A stretch of 64,000 bases of DNA from positions 2,232,001 to 2,296,000 of the forward strand of contig JAGMUV010000004.1 of the NCBI GenBank assembly GCA_020744425.1, given 5' to 3'. The notes under the pieces are model-generated. The model saw only the letters and a list, made by a program, of their open reading frames with translations. It had not been told where the DNA came from and did not search any database. The stretch is from Dactylonectria macrodidyma. Lineage: Eukaryota > Ascomycota > Sordariomycetes > Hypocreales > Nectriaceae. This document shows, piece after piece, positions 12,545-24,380 of the stretch (position 1 is its first letter; each line of letters starts with the position of its first letter). The position numbers were made by a program, and so were the translations under genes.

Positions 12545-14956
12545 GATAAGTTGAGCATCTCTTCAGCTCGCTCTCCCTTCTTCGAGCCTGCTCACTTCTC
12601 CCTTTCTCTTGCCTATGTTCTCCAAATACTGGTTCTTTTTCCTTCAATGTCTGGTCACCTGTTATCTACCTCTCGAATAAAACATACTGCTGCCAATTCA
12701 CACGACACCACCCACACCCCACCAACCCACGCGTTGAGTTACGAATCCTCACGACGACTACATCCAAGGACCACGACTACGGCTACGACGACGAAACGAA
12801 ACGAATTCTAGGCCTGACAGTCGGAGCAGTTCCCAACAGACCCTTGAGACTCCACCAGCTCGTACTGCTACAGTCCAATCACCAGCTCAAATTGTCACGA
12901 TTCTGTAGCCAAGACTCCCATCAATCTCGCCGAGACGAGACATTTCCATCAAAGTCATTCAAAGTTGGAGCCTCGACATTTTGCATCCGCCCTGTGGGAT
13001 CCAACCAATCCATCATCCACTCACATACCGGGCACCACGCCCCTCACCTGCTGCTTTTCTTACCCTTTGGTGCCTCTCTCTCCGTCTCTCCCTCACGCTC
13101 GAGTCTCACCCATCCCGAACGCCACAGCCAGGGGCCGCATCCAAAACCCACCCGTCGCTCCACCATCCGACTCCTTGCAGCGAATCGTCGTGCATCGTCG
13201 CCCATCCTCCAGCGTCTGGGGCCAGCATACGCCCTTCATTTCGCTCGCCCGAACGGCCTCTGGCATTTTCACCAGCCCAGACCCCGTCCAACATCTCCAC
13301 GGCTAGACCAGGGCCAAGCAGGACGTCCCTCCCCTCCACTCGTCTGTCCTGGACTCTTGTTGCTATTTGCTGGGGTTCCTTGCAAAGGGCCTTGTTTGTC
13401 CCCACCCGTGTCTCCTCTCTCTGTCGTCTGCCCTGCTGCTGGTCTGTCTCTGAGCCTTTGCCCTGTGGTCCCTGTTCCTCGTGCTCCCTTACAGAACGAG
13501 AGGCCGCACAGCAAGCACTCAAAGACTTGACCGGGACAGCATCAAGACCCGAGCGTCCGACCGGCTTCAACCAACCCGACTCCCTCCCGTATCCGCACGG
13601 CAGCCACCTACCGAATTATTGGGTTCCAGCCCAGCCGGCGTCGTAATCGCAACACACCCCCCAAGAACCCCCTTCGGCCCTCGCTGCCACACCAGCCTCA
13701 ACACTCCCACACCACTACCAAGTACCCCAAAAAGTTGCTTGTTGCAACGCTACGCTACTTCGGATATTGTCTGCTGGGCTGCTGCTACTGCGCTGCTAAT
13801 TACAACCACTTGTGCGCTGACCGGCTCTGCCACTGCGCCTCTTCCCACACCCGTCTTGTCCTTCCCTCCCTGAGGTCAGCTCCCGGGCCTAATCTGGAAC
13901 AGCCGATTCGATTTGGCGTTTCCATTTCTACCTACTCTCCCACTCCTGCCTACGCAGCTTCTCTTTCCCGTCCCTTTCGCACTCTTCTTCGTTTTTTCTC
14001 ATTAAAACTTCGTTGATTCCTTGCTGCAACAACCCGTACCTTTCGTTCAAGCTCTTTGAATTCCACGATTCAAAGCGCTGCGCCTCCTTCGCAGCTAACT
14101 GCAATTGAGGCAGCCCTTGCTGCTGGACCAGGCACCCGTTGCCCTCTTTACCCCTTTTGTCTGTCAGCCGATCTGACAAGCGCGAGCCCCGTTGCAACTT
14201 GCAAGCACTCACTCGACTCAACGCGACGCTGGATCGACTAGACTCGTCCCGACTTGCCTCTCTTCTTTGTCCCCGGCGGCTGCAATTCATTCGTCTTCGA
14301 CGGAGCCTAGTAGAGGCGGAATCCACTGACAAAGCCTACTGAACTGGGTCCACGACATCGCCGACTCTGCCAAATCCACTGCCCATTGCCACCGCTACCG
14401 CCCTACGCCCGTACGGAGCATTGTGTGTTGGTTGCGCACGCAGGGTGCGTTTGCAGCAAGACCTGCTACGCCAGTCAAGTCACAAGCCACTGCTGGCCCA
14501 TCTCACACACGTCGCCCAGGATCCCCCTTGTCTCCGCGTTTTTAACTCTACGTACCCGCTCGCATCTCGCCTTTCGTCTCTCCCGCCTCCCGCCCAACCA
14601 CCTAAATCCTTCATCCCCTTCCTCCCCAATCGTGGACTTGATCGTCCTGACATAGTCACTCCTTTGATTCTGCTTCGCCTCTTGTTCTTTTTATCGCCCC
14701 GTCAGGCCCGTTAGCACGGCCCCATTCAACGTCTTTCTCCGCCCTACGCCTTCATCCCGACGACTCAGCACAGCCCAGCGTCTTGCGCCGAATGCTCCGG
14801 TAGCAATCGCGCGCTCGTCCGACTCCTCCAGTAATCAAACTACCAACAAAGAGGCCTGCCTCCTCTCCCTGACCGCTTCAGACCCGACATTCGACCTAAT
14901 CACCTTCTTTCCTTATGCCATCGTACGGCTCTCTAGCTTCTCCGTCACTCGCGAAA
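12545..14956 (+). promoter_or_regulatory. Long CT-rich leader region upstream of SHO1
   Basis: About 2.4 kb that is strongly pyrimidine-rich on the + strand, leading straight to the SHO1 start. Several overlapping frames stay open for 130-230 codons here only because stop codons are rare in C/T-rich DNA; their translations are Pro/Ser/Thr/Arg-rich and unlike any family. The region contains many upstream ATGs. It is best read as promoter plus a long 5' UTR, possibly with a leader intron. No transcript data are available to me. Confidence 0.5.
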
Positions 14957-16010
14957 ATGGATAACTCGAGAATGATGTACGGAAACCGTCGCAGGGGGAT
15001 CCAGATGGGCAACATCCTCGGCGATCCCTTCGCTCTGGCCACCATCTCCATCGCCACGGTAAGCCTTCATTCTGCTCCATCAAATGCTGCCTCCACCTGA
15101 TCGCACCGCTAACGCCCAAACAGCTTGCCTGGTTCATCTCCTTTGTCGGCCTCCTAATCGGACAGATCCAGACTCACAGTGACGATGAAGTCTTCCCGAG
15201 ATACGCCTGGTGGGCTTGCGTCTACAGCTTGCTCCTCATCATCGGAGTCTTTGTCGTGATCGGCAGCGATTCAATCCACACGTACCACGTCGCTGTGACC
15301 GGCTTCCTCGCAGCAGGAATCATTACCGATACCTCCGGCATCAACCTGCTGCTCTACTCTGATAGCGGTGCGCGACAAGCGGCAGCCGCTGGCTTCATCT
15401 TGTTGGCAATGGTGGTGGTAAGTGTCGCCTCTCCCTTTGTGCTCCCTCGGGTCGGCTCGTTAACCAGATTTGACAGGTTCTTTGGACCTTCTACTTTGGA
15501 TCAAACCCTTCCTCGACTCCTCGCGCGTTCCTCGACTCGTTCGCCCTGGCCAAGGAATCAACGACGATGCACCGATCAACGATCAACTACGGCGGTACCG
15601 GCCGCCCCGAGACGTCCAACTCTGTCCAGCCACCCCAAATGTACACCTCAGCCCAGCTCAACGGCTTTGAGAACCCCTCACCTGTCGGAGGGGTGTCTCA
15701 GGTAAATGGCCGTGGCTCTGCCGTCCCCCAGAGCTTCACCAACTCTCTGATGCCGCAACCGCAAGCGCCGCAACTCAATCAAGGCAAGCCAACCAACTCC
15801 CCTGATGCCGAGGTCGTGCCGCCGACGGAGTACCCCTACCGAGCAAAGGCCATCTACAGCTATGAGGCCAACCCCGACGACGCCAACGAGATCTCATTCT
15901 CGAAACACGAAATTCTCGAGGTGTCAGATGTTAGCGGGCGCTGGTGGCAAGCACGCAAGGAGAACGGCAACACGGGTATCGCGCCCAGCAATTATCTCAT
16001 TCTATTATGA
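14957..16010 (+). CDS. SHO1: SHO1, high-osmolarity signalling membrane protein
   Basis: Plasma-membrane osmosensor/adaptor that feeds the HOG MAP-kinase cascade by binding Pbs2 through its SH3 domain. Three exons: 14957-15058, 15124-15417 and 15477-16010, giving 309 residues, a normal Sho1 length. The conserved N-terminus [19 protein letters not shown] is followed by four transmembrane helices (about 25-46, 61-83, 88-108 and 121-140), a Ser/Pro/Gln linker, and a C-terminal SH3 domain (about 252-309) with AKAIYSYEA, the WW of the n-Src/RT region and the PSNY motif. I chose the ATG at 14957 because its context (GAAAATGG) is better and it matches the usual Sho1 start. An in-frame ATG at 14915 would add 14 residues. 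Confidence 0.95.
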
Positions 16011-17121
16011 GTAACGACTCAAACAAACCTTCTCTGGGATACCCGCCATTGTGCAATTATGAGCCACGGAGCACAAACAGTGTCCGGACTGGCTGCTTGT
16101 TCATCTATTTTGTTAACGTTTTAGAGTCACGACTCCTCAAGTTGGTTCGCTATTGGGATGGGAAATGTGTTGGATGGTGTATATTTGGGACGAATGGCCC
16201 CTTTACAAAAGGCCCACGGCGCCAGGCAGGTCGCTGCATTGTTTCTATCTTCAATTTCTCTTTCTCTTCAGTCATCATTTCTGTCTCTTCACTTCACTTA
16301 TTACTCTTGATTCCCATGGGTACCAATTCCCACTTGTGCAATGCAGACGAGATCAGCATTGAGGCGAAAGCCATACCCCGGTGCTGCAGTCACAAAGGAA
16401 ATGTGGTTGAAATCCAGGCATGATGAGGAGTTCGGTTTCCGGGCCGTATAGGCTAAAGTCTACCCAAGCCACCAGGCAGACCGTGTTGCAGATGGGTGAA
16501 GGCAGATGCAGGCGCATTAGTTGGCGTCGCCCACTTGAGGCGGTGGTAGCTAGAACGAGGAGGGACTCATGATGTCCCTCATCTTGATCAATGCGACAAT
16601 TATTGGAATTAAACAAGTCAATCTAGCTGATGCTGTGAAGTCTTCAAATTGTCGGTGACCGTCCTGTACTGATGGAGGACATGTCAATGCACAGGAGACA
16701 ATTTAGGTTTTGGCATCATAAAATGGGTATCAAATTCGTAATCCAAGACTCGGGACGCGTGTCCAGCCTTAGGAAAGCTTGGTTGGGGTTTAAATATTGA
16801 AACATCTTGTGCTCCTGGCTCTTTGTCCTAGCACAGCGTGCAGTTCCCAGTCATGTCTTTCTTGCCGGAAGTCATGATGCTTGGCCAACTGGGACGGGGC
16901 AGGGCGACGGATCGGCATGCGTCTGCAAAGCATTTTGCTCGGCCGCTACAACTCGGCTGCCGATCATGTGCGGCTTGACCCGCCCCCTTTCTATCTGGAT
17001 GGGGCACACATCTTTGCCCATTTTGTAACCTGGTCTACATCTCCTCAATCGTAGATCATCGTCACAAAGGGGATTATGAATCCCCTCGGTCTGTCGTGTC
17101 TCATACCGCTCGCCAAGTTGC
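16011..17121. other. Convergent intergenic region
   Basis: 1.1 kb between the 3' ends of SHO1 (+) and SPC19 (-). It should hold both 3' UTRs. No coding or repeat signal is visible. Confidence 0.5.
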
Positions 17122-17721
17122 TCAGCCTTCAAGTCGTTTCCTTAGTTCCCGCTCCTTTTGTAGCACCTCTAGCTCCAGCCGCTCCACGCCATATCGCAAG
17201 GCCTCCTTGCGCTGCCGCACGGCGCGGGCGCGCAGCTTCTCCTCCGCGGTGAGTCGGCGGCCGTTACTACCGTGCTGCCGGCGCTTCTTGTGGAGGTGGA
17301 CATCGGAGGTGTCGTTGTCGGAGTGGGCGAGACGGCCCTGCTGCAGCTCGGCGCGGGCCTTTAAGGTCTCGATGCGGCGTCCCTGGCGCTCGATTTGCGA
17401 GTCGGCGCGGGAGAGGAGCAGCGCGATGTAAGGGCCGATGTCGTCGCGGAGTGAGGCTTCTGCCGCGGCGAGTGTGGGTTGAGGGATGAGCTCGTAGTGC
17501 TGTTGACCCTAGTGTTAGTAGAGAACGAGTACTGATAATGCATCGAGACGAATGGGGGCACGAACGCGAACGGACTTGAGAACGTTTACGAGGCGGGGGA
17601 AGTCGGAGACGCCATTGTCGAGGGTCTCGACGGAGGATTCAAGAAATTTGAGCGAGGAGCGTAGAGATGTGACACAGTCGGAATAGGTTGAGAGGTTAGA
17701 GGTGGAAGTGCTGGTGGCCAT
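17122..17721 (-). CDS. SPC19: DASH/DAM1 complex subunit Spc19
   Basis: Kinetochore protein of the DASH ring, which couples chromosomes to spindle microtubules in mitosis. Two exons: 17721-17572 and 17508-17122, giving 178 residues. An alternative donor six bases further on, leaving exon 1 at 17721-17566, would give 180 residues and add Val-Arg. The family core is clear: SSLKFLESSVETLDNGVSDFPRL, then HYELIPQPTL after the intron, followed by a long helical C-terminal half rich in Arg/Glu/Gln (ERQGRRIETLKARAELQQ, and a basic coiled-coil tail). The intron has a CTAAC branch site only a few bases from its TAG acceptor. The donor (GTTCGC or GTTCGT) is non-standard, so that boundary is the least certain part. 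Confidence 0.9.
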
Positions 17722-19524
17722 GGCTGGTTGTGTGTATCTTGGTGTAAGGTATTGTGTGGTGTTGCTGGGAGTTGCGACGCGGGGCAGACCGACACTCAGA
17801 ACTGATGCAAGGAACTATCGTGAGTGTGTCCTGTTCATTCCAAGGCCGGATGGCGATTCTGTCACTTCTATGCAGCGGGTATTTGGCACGATTCGGGATT
17901 CGTATGTGTAGACCGCGGGCGTGAACAATTGCTGCGCTGTTCGAGATGTCATGAAGAGGATTGTTTGTTGTGAGCTTCCGCGGCAGCAAGATGCGGGTGC
18001 GGGTCTGAAGGCGCTGAACGTGCACGGACCATCAGACATCCTCCCATGTCTTGTGGGGGGCAGCCTGTCATCGGCCTGCGACCTTTGCCCATTACAACAT
18101 CGCTGCCGTGTAAGTGTCCATGTCGACAGAGAATGTCTTACACGCCTCGCACTTAAGGGCTGGACAAAATTAAGTATTCTAGGCGCCATGTCTCATTACT
18201 TGCCTTGATTTCTCATGCATGACATTAAGAGGTAAGATCCTATTCTCAGTGGTGGTACCAGCCAGCCATCTTAATGTTCTCTGTCTTCCTTGTCGTGCCT
18301 CTATGATGGTCATTTCCTCGTCGATCCTTGGTCAAACTTCTTGAATTTTTCTTTGCCTTTATATTTTTGCATCTATTACCAGCACACGAGCGACTCACTG
18401 TACAATTTCTCGCAGTTTAGTGGTGACACCCGTGATTTGAAGCTTGCTGCTAGCTCAGACAATAATCTTCTGGAAATTTCGATTCTTACTCCTTGGCGAT
18501 GCTAGATTCGTAGATTAGGTGGCATTTATTGATGGATGGATGGATGACAATGGTCCTCGGGCATCGGTGGTTCGGCCATTTACATCTGACTGACACCAAC
18601 GCTGACAAGATTGCGCTGGGTGACCGACTCCAGCGCTTCTGAGTCCGGATTAATGTCCAAATCGATTGAGTCTCTCAGCCGACTGAGGCTTTAACCCTGA
18701 AGTACCGCATCTAACGCCTGCAAACTATAGGTCGTAAAGCTAGTTTCTCCTCACCACCATGGAAGTCAAGACACTGCGTAAGATTTCATATCTAAGGTCC
18801 CTGTTCTTTGTGCGACTGAGACTAGAACACAATGCCATTTGCCGCCCTAACTGATATGAGTCTCGGTATTTATTGAATGACCATGTTGTTCAAGACGTAG
18901 CCATGCGTAAGCTCTCTCTCAATTCTAACTGTGTAGCTCTAGCCTCGGTTACTTTCCCTGGCCTACACCAGCATTATACCCTAATTTATATTGAGCCATC
19001 AGGCTGCAGCGGCTTCATTTTTAGTGTACCAACAGTCAGTCATTGTGTCGCGTAGGAGTTACTCTAGGCCTCTAACACCCTTCTGCTCTACAGCCAAGAC
19101 GTCTCTCCATCAACACAACAACGCAAAGCGCTTCATACACATCATACCTCATGATCACGGGCTCATTCTCCCACATTTACCCATAGTTGAGTACGGATTG
19201 ACGTCAGGGTATACTTTTCCCTGTCAAACATTCGGTTATTCAAACTAATTTTTATCGAGTTCCCGAAAGTTGAGAATCCAACACAAGGACCCAGATCTGA
19301 AAGAGTTTCACGGGTACAGTACCAGCACCCTAAAGCGCCACCCCATAACGAATCCAAGTCAAACATACAAGCTCTTCGAAAAGCCGGCAGAAGTCTATCT
19401 TCGTAATCTATTCCCAAACAATCTCTGTCAGTACACATCAGAGTTGGCTAGGATCAGCATTCTGACTCAGAAAGCTACACTAGATAACACTCCCCTGTTT
19501 TGAGCGAGTTTGCAAACCGGCACC
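17722..19524. other. AT-rich intergenic region
   Basis: 1.8 kb between the divergent SPC19 and the gag-like gene. From about 18200 on it is AT-rich and holds a (GATG)4 microsatellite at 18531-18546. No coding region of a recognised family and no obvious LTR pair. Confidence 0.45.
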
Positions 19525-20232
19525 ATGAGCTACGCCGTGAAAGAGGTTGTGAAGTTGGCATCCTGCATTGAAAAGCTGCAAGGACCAGAGGGCTGGCACT
19601 TATGGAAGGGCAAGGTCAAGCTTTCTCTACGCATCATGGGCAAGGAAGACCGCATCGATAGCAAAAATGCGAAGATTCCGAACAAGATCTCCAAGAACAA
19701 AGAAGTGGAGTGGCACGCTGGAAACGACGCGGCCAAGCTTTTCATCATGAATTGTGTCTCACCAGAGCTCCTGACGTGGATAATTTCACAGGAAGGGTGG
19801 GATCCAGAGACCAAGAACGCGTTCGAGACCTGGACTTGCCTCCAGAAGGTGGTTTCGAGACCATCCGGAGGCGATACACATTGCTTGATCACAGAGTTCA
19901 TCGCAGTGAACCGCAAGGACAGTACTTCCTTGGATGACTACATCAATCGACTTGCCAGGCTTTGGAGCCAGATCAACTTCAATTTGAGTATGCACGAAGA
20001 GTTGTTCGTGACGGTCGCCTTGAATGGTATCATGACAACGGACTCGTTGTGGCATAATGGCTGGAGGCGCGAAATGCAAAGGGGGAAGGTGATCTCGAAG
20101 CCTGAGATGCTCGAATTTCTCACTGTGCATACCAATGCACAAAAGTGTTACACACCTACAGTCGTGACAATTTCTCTTCCTGGAGAAGGGCAGTCTGAGG
20201 ATGAATCCCGAAAACGTCCTCGAACTGAGTGA
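19525..20232 (+). CDS. Orphan Copia-type retrotransposon gag-like (UBN2) protein
   Basis: Intact, intronless frame of 235 residues starting at an ATG in good context (CACCATGA). The N-terminus (IEKLQGPEGWHLWKGKVKLSLR) and the middle part (AFETWTCLQKVVSR, DDYINRLARLWSQI) follow the pattern of Ty1/Copia Gag proteins of the UBN2/DUF4219 type. No CCHC zinc knuckle is present. The frame ends in a charged, NLS-like stretch ESRKRPRTE. No protease, integrase or reverse transcriptase lies downstream: only about 630 bp separate it from RPN5. The surrounding DNA is AT-rich. It is either a truncated Copia copy that has kept its frame or a domesticated gag gene; I cannot tell these apart from one copy. 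The family call is by pattern and moderately sure. Confidence 0.65.
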   Translation: MSYAVKEVVKLASCIEKLQGPEGWHLWKGKVKLSLRIMGKEDRIDSKNAKIPNKISKNKEVEWHAGNDAAKLFIMNCVSPELLTWIISQEGWDPETKNAFETWTCLQKVVSRPSGGDTHCLITEFIAVNRKDSTSLDDYINRLARLWSQINFNLSMHEELFVTVALNGIMTTDSLWHNGWRREMQRGKVISKPEMLEFLTVHTNAQKCYTPTVVTISLPGEGQSEDESRKRPRTE

Positions 20233-20863
20233 AGGAAAGGCGTGTCTTGAAGTAGAGATTTCGCTCCGGATCTTACCACACTTCGCATGATCAGGCAGAA
20301 TCAGTTTTAGTAGAGATACTTCTGCAGTCACCCCTAAAAAGACCACAGTTTTTGACATGTCACAGCTTCTACCTGGCGTTTGTGATGAACTGCGTCAGGT
20401 GATGGGTGCAAATTGTTCGTGAACTTACAAGTAGTCGCCTCTACGTAATGCAAGCTACAGTTATCGATACGACGTATTTGTATCAAAGTGATTAGTTGTC
20501 ACGCTGAGATCTTGAATTAGGCGATTTGCCTTAAACTTTTGCTTCATCGATGCAGTTTGTTGTTCACCTGGGGTCGGAGAGGTCACGTGCAATCTTAAGT
20601 CCAAGGAGGCCGGGGTTCGGGTCCACTTTGTTCCCCTCCCAGCCTCAAGTGGCCTGTGGACACTGGGCAGGCAGGAGCCTCTTGCGTGAGCCTCGCCTGG
20701 TCACTAATCCGGCTCCGTCCATCCACCAACACGCCCCACGACGCTTCACATCTCATCACATTCAGCTCTCTCGCCAATTTCTGCTATATCGATTCTATTT
20801 CTGCGATTATCCGTCATCGCAGCTGCTATTCGATCAAAATAAAACTCCCCCGCCTCGCCCATC
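20233..20863. other. Intergenic, RPN5 promoter
   Basis: 631 bp between the gag-like stop and the RPN5 start. AT-rich to about 20550, then CT-rich up to the ATG, as expected for a fungal promoter and leader. I found no remnant of a pol gene here. Confidence 0.5.
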
Positions 20864-22476
20864 ATGTCTGAGGGAGCTCTGAAGCCCGAGAAGGACTTCT
20901 CGAAGGAGGTCGACCAGCAGCTTCCCGAAGCTGAGAAGCTGGCTGCGGTATGCTTCTCCTAGCTTGGACCGCCGGCACAAATCCATACTAACTCTTCAAC
21001 ATAGTCCAACAACCTTCAGGGTGCGATTGAGAAGCTCGTTGCTCTCGAGAAGCAGACCCGACAAGTAAGCCCAAGCACCAAGCATCACAGCTCTGCACGG
21101 CGTATCTGACCTGGAATAGGCCTCTGATCTTGCATCGACATCCCGAGTACTTATCACGATCGTTACACTATGCAAAAATGCCGGCGACTGGAGCTTGATG
21201 AACGACCAGACCTTGGTGCTCTCCAAGAAGCACAGCCAGCTCAAGCAAGCCATCACCAAGATGGTTCAGACCGTCATGGGCTTCCTTGACGAGACCCCCG
21301 ACCTCAAGACCAAGCTTTCCGTTATCGAGACCCTGAGAACAGTGACAGAGGGCAAGATCTTTGTCGAAGTCGAGCGCGCCCGCGTCACTAAGATTCTTTC
21401 CGACATCAAGAAGGAGCAGGGAGACCTCAAGGCCGCCACCGAGATTCTCTGCGAGCTCCAAGTCGAGACATTTGGATCTATGGACAGACGAGAGAAGACG
21501 GAGTTCATTTTGGCTCAAGTTGCGCTTTGCATTGAGAGCGGAGACTGGACGCAGGCCGGCATTCTGGGTCGCAAGATCAGCACACGATACCTGTCACGGA
21601 AGCCTAAGAAGACTGCCGAGCAGCTGGAGAAAGAGAAGAAGGAGCGCGAGAAGAAAAAGGCACGCGGCGAGGAGGTGCCCGAGGAGAAGGTGGACGACAC
21701 AACCGACCTCAAGCTTCGATACTACGAGCAACAAATCACCCTCGCTAAGCACGATGAGAAGCACCTCGATGTTTGCAAGCATTATCGACAGGTCTTGGAC
21801 ACGGAGGCGGTTGAGGAGGACCCTACTAAGCTGCAACTTGTAAGCGAAACAACACCTGTTTGTCACTTACCTGCTAATTGTTGTGTAGGCATTGCAGCGC
21901 ATCATTTACTTTGTCATCCTGGCCCCCTACGACAATGAACAACACGATCTCCTCCACCGTATTCACAAGGACACCCGCAACACCCAGGTTGCGGCCGATG
22001 CTGAGCTTCTCCGGCTCTTCACCGTCCACGAGCTCATGCGATGGCCCGAGATTGCTAAGAAATTCGGTCCCCAGCTATGCAGCACTGACGTGTTTGACGT
22101 CCAGCCTGGCCAATCATCAGACGAGAAGGCACACCAGAGGTGGAAGGACCTGCGAAAACGAGTCATTGAGCATAATGTCCGTGTTGTTGCCAAGTACTAT
22201 ACCCGCATTCAAATGGGCCGGCTTACCCAGCTGCTGGACCTCGATGAGGACGAGACAGAGAAGTACATCAGCGAGCTCGTCACCTCCAAGACTGTGTATG
22301 CCAAGATCGATCGACCTGCGCAGGTTGTCAGCTTCGCGAAGCCCCGGGATGCTGATGATATCCTGAATGAGTGGAGCCACAACATGAAGAGCCTCCTGGG
22401 TCACCTGGAGAGGATTGATCATCTCATCACCAAGGAAGAGATGATGGCTCGTATTCAACCCACGGGTGGAAAATAA
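20864..22476 (+). CDS. RPN5: 26S proteasome regulatory lid subunit Rpn5
   Basis: PCI-domain subunit of the 19S lid (PSMD12 in animals), needed for lid assembly and docking of the Rpn11 deubiquitinase. Four exons: 20864-20947, 21005-21064, 21120-21839 and 21889-22476, giving 483 residues, the usual length. The N-terminal half is built of TPR-like helices (DLASTSRVLITIVTLCKN, DWSLMNDQTLVLSKK). A highly charged Lys/Glu linker lies near residues 210-235. The C-terminal PCI/winged-helix part includes LLRLFTVHELMRWPEI and KYISELVTSKTVYAKID. The protein ends in a coil (HLITKEEMMARIQ). All introns are short with standard borders. The leader is CT-rich with no ATG close upstream. Confidence 0.97.
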
Positions 22477-22671
22477 GTCTGGGTACCGGGGATAGATGGC
22501 GGTTAGATACACATTCATGACGGTTCTGGGTGGAGTCTGTAATGATACAGGTTAGATACTCCTCGGGGCGAGGATATGTAACATTTGGCGCATGAGTGCA
22601 ATTGGTCTATTCCGTGTCTATTCCGAATGTCTATATGTAATTGCAATCATGCCAGCTTGCGGGCTCAGGCT

Positions 22672-23706
22672 TCAAATCTGCGCTCTGGGATCCTCCTCGT
22701 AAGCATGTTGCTTGATGAAGCCAGCCAACGGCATGACCCACTCCTTGGAGACAGGGACGTGGTGTCCGCCAGGATGGATCACGACAACGGGCTCCTCGCA
22801 ACGGTCCACGAGCGCCTGGCTGCGGCTTTCCTCGACAACAGTGTCCAGGCTTCCCAGGTAATGCAGCGTCGGCGTCTTGATCTTGGGCTCATAGCAGAAC
22901 TGCAGGGGCTCTACAGGTGCAAAGAAGCCCGAGTATGAAACGGCAAACTTGACAGCCTTCCCGCTGTTCGCCTCCCTAAGCCCTCGGGCCCAGTCGCCGT
23001 CGTGTCCCTCGGGAAGCGGCCGGTCCTCAAGCGCAGCGGCCACAAGCCCGGCTAAGGCGCCGCCCTGGCTAAAGCCGCACACAGCATCGACGCCGCCTGC
23101 CTCGCGAATGGCGCCGGCAACGGTGGCCATGCCCTCGTCCAGGTACCGGTAGGCCCCTGAAGCCTCGTCCTTGCGCCACCACGCCCAGGTGTCCGGCTGG
23201 TAGTCGTCGCCTTGCGGCTCCGCGGGCGGCTGATAGCCCGGGATGTCCTCGGCCCTGAGTCTATTGGGTGCTGTCGGGTAGATGGGCACCGGCAGCAGCT
23301 TGATGGGCGTGAGGACCTTTGTGAGGAGCTTTTCCAGGGCGCGAGTTTTGGCCCGGAACAGGGGGCCTGATTGTGTGTAGCCTATGATGAGATGTCAGTG
23401 AGAGGCTCAGTGTGAAGGTGAGGAGACCAGCCAAGCGCAAGATGAAAGAGCGCACAACTCCTTGGAACATTTCTAGTCAGGAGATAGACGGCTCTCAATC
23501 GGCAACTTACCGTGAAGCATTAAAATCTTGACCTCCTTCTTGCCTCCATTGTTCTTCGGCTTCGGTTGGCTAACGCCATTCTGTTGTCTCACGCCGTTTG
23601 GCACCGCCGTTGTCGACATGTTGAAAATGAAGGCTGTAGGGATAAAAGCACGAGGTCTAGTTGTGAGCGGTCTAGCGGCGAAAAAAGGGCCGGAGAGAAG
23701 ACGCAT
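22672..23706 (-). CDS. FSH1: FSH1-family serine hydrolase, with possible mitochondrial presequence
   Basis: Alpha/beta hydrolase of the yeast Fsh1/2/3 and human OVCA2 family. The catalytic triad, numbered from the inner start, is Ser141 in GFSQGG, Asp216 in GSLDTVV and His243 in GGHHVP. The HG of the oxyanion region (LMLHGYTQ) is split by the intron. Exons: 1 ends at 23511 and exon 2 is 23381-22672. Two in-frame starts exist. The ATG at 23619 gives 272 residues, the common form. The ATG at 23706 gives 301 residues and adds 29 residues rich in Arg, Ala, Leu and aromatics with no acidic residue, like a mitochondrial presequence. I annotate the outer start because it is intact, but translation may begin at either. 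The physiological substrate of the family is poorly known. Confidence 0.9.
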
Positions 23707-24380
23707 TTACAAGAATATTAAAGGCAAGTTATGTTGTGAAAGAGACCGACCGCATCAGCCTCGGCGTGTGAGTCGACTGCCGTGGAGTGAGCGATAACGG
23801 TGATTTGTCAGGATGAGATTTGTGCCATCTTGGGCCCGTATTTCATGACCGAGGGACTGCGCTTTTGATATCCCCACATGAGCTGAACCTGAGCTTTACA
23901 AGTGTAGAAATACGATTATTGACGGTTTCTGGCTCTATAAGTGCTGAATTGCTCTTGTTCTGTCCTTGTGTACTGCTATATCTGCCATTGGGCGTCTGGG
24001 AAGAGAGCAGTTGGAACTACTAACTACGACGCATCACGCAGGCGGCAATAGATCATCCTGGTTACGAAACTACAACAAGGGTACACTCGCTGGAGCTCTG
24101 AATCGTGACCCAAAGAATACGACATGAGCCTCCCGGTAAGCATCCAGTTTTTAGTTTCGAGGTGGTTCGATTTTTGTGTTGAATTGGTAACAGCATTGGT
24201 ATTGTCACAGCGAATCCCGGCACCTGGGACACATGTGAAGGCGAATCGTTCTGACAGCAGGTCAATTAAGCCTCTCATGCGACTCTATGATACAATTCCA
24301 TCTCACAGGACCCTGGGCTCGCGTTCGAGCGGATCCATCGTGCTTCTTTCGACGAAATCTCCATTTCCTCCTCGTCACGC
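23707..24380. other. Intergenic spacer, FSH1 promoter
   Basis: 674 bp between the ATP18 stop and the FSH1 outer start, both minus strand. It carries the FSH1 promoter and the ATP18 3' UTR. I see nothing else in it. Confidence 0.5.

Noticed and set aside
12844..13646. Long overlapping + strand frames (up to 228 codons) in several phases
   Set aside because: C/T-rich DNA lacks stop codons. Translations are Pro/Ser/Thr-rich in all frames at once and match no family, so this is leader sequence rather than coding.
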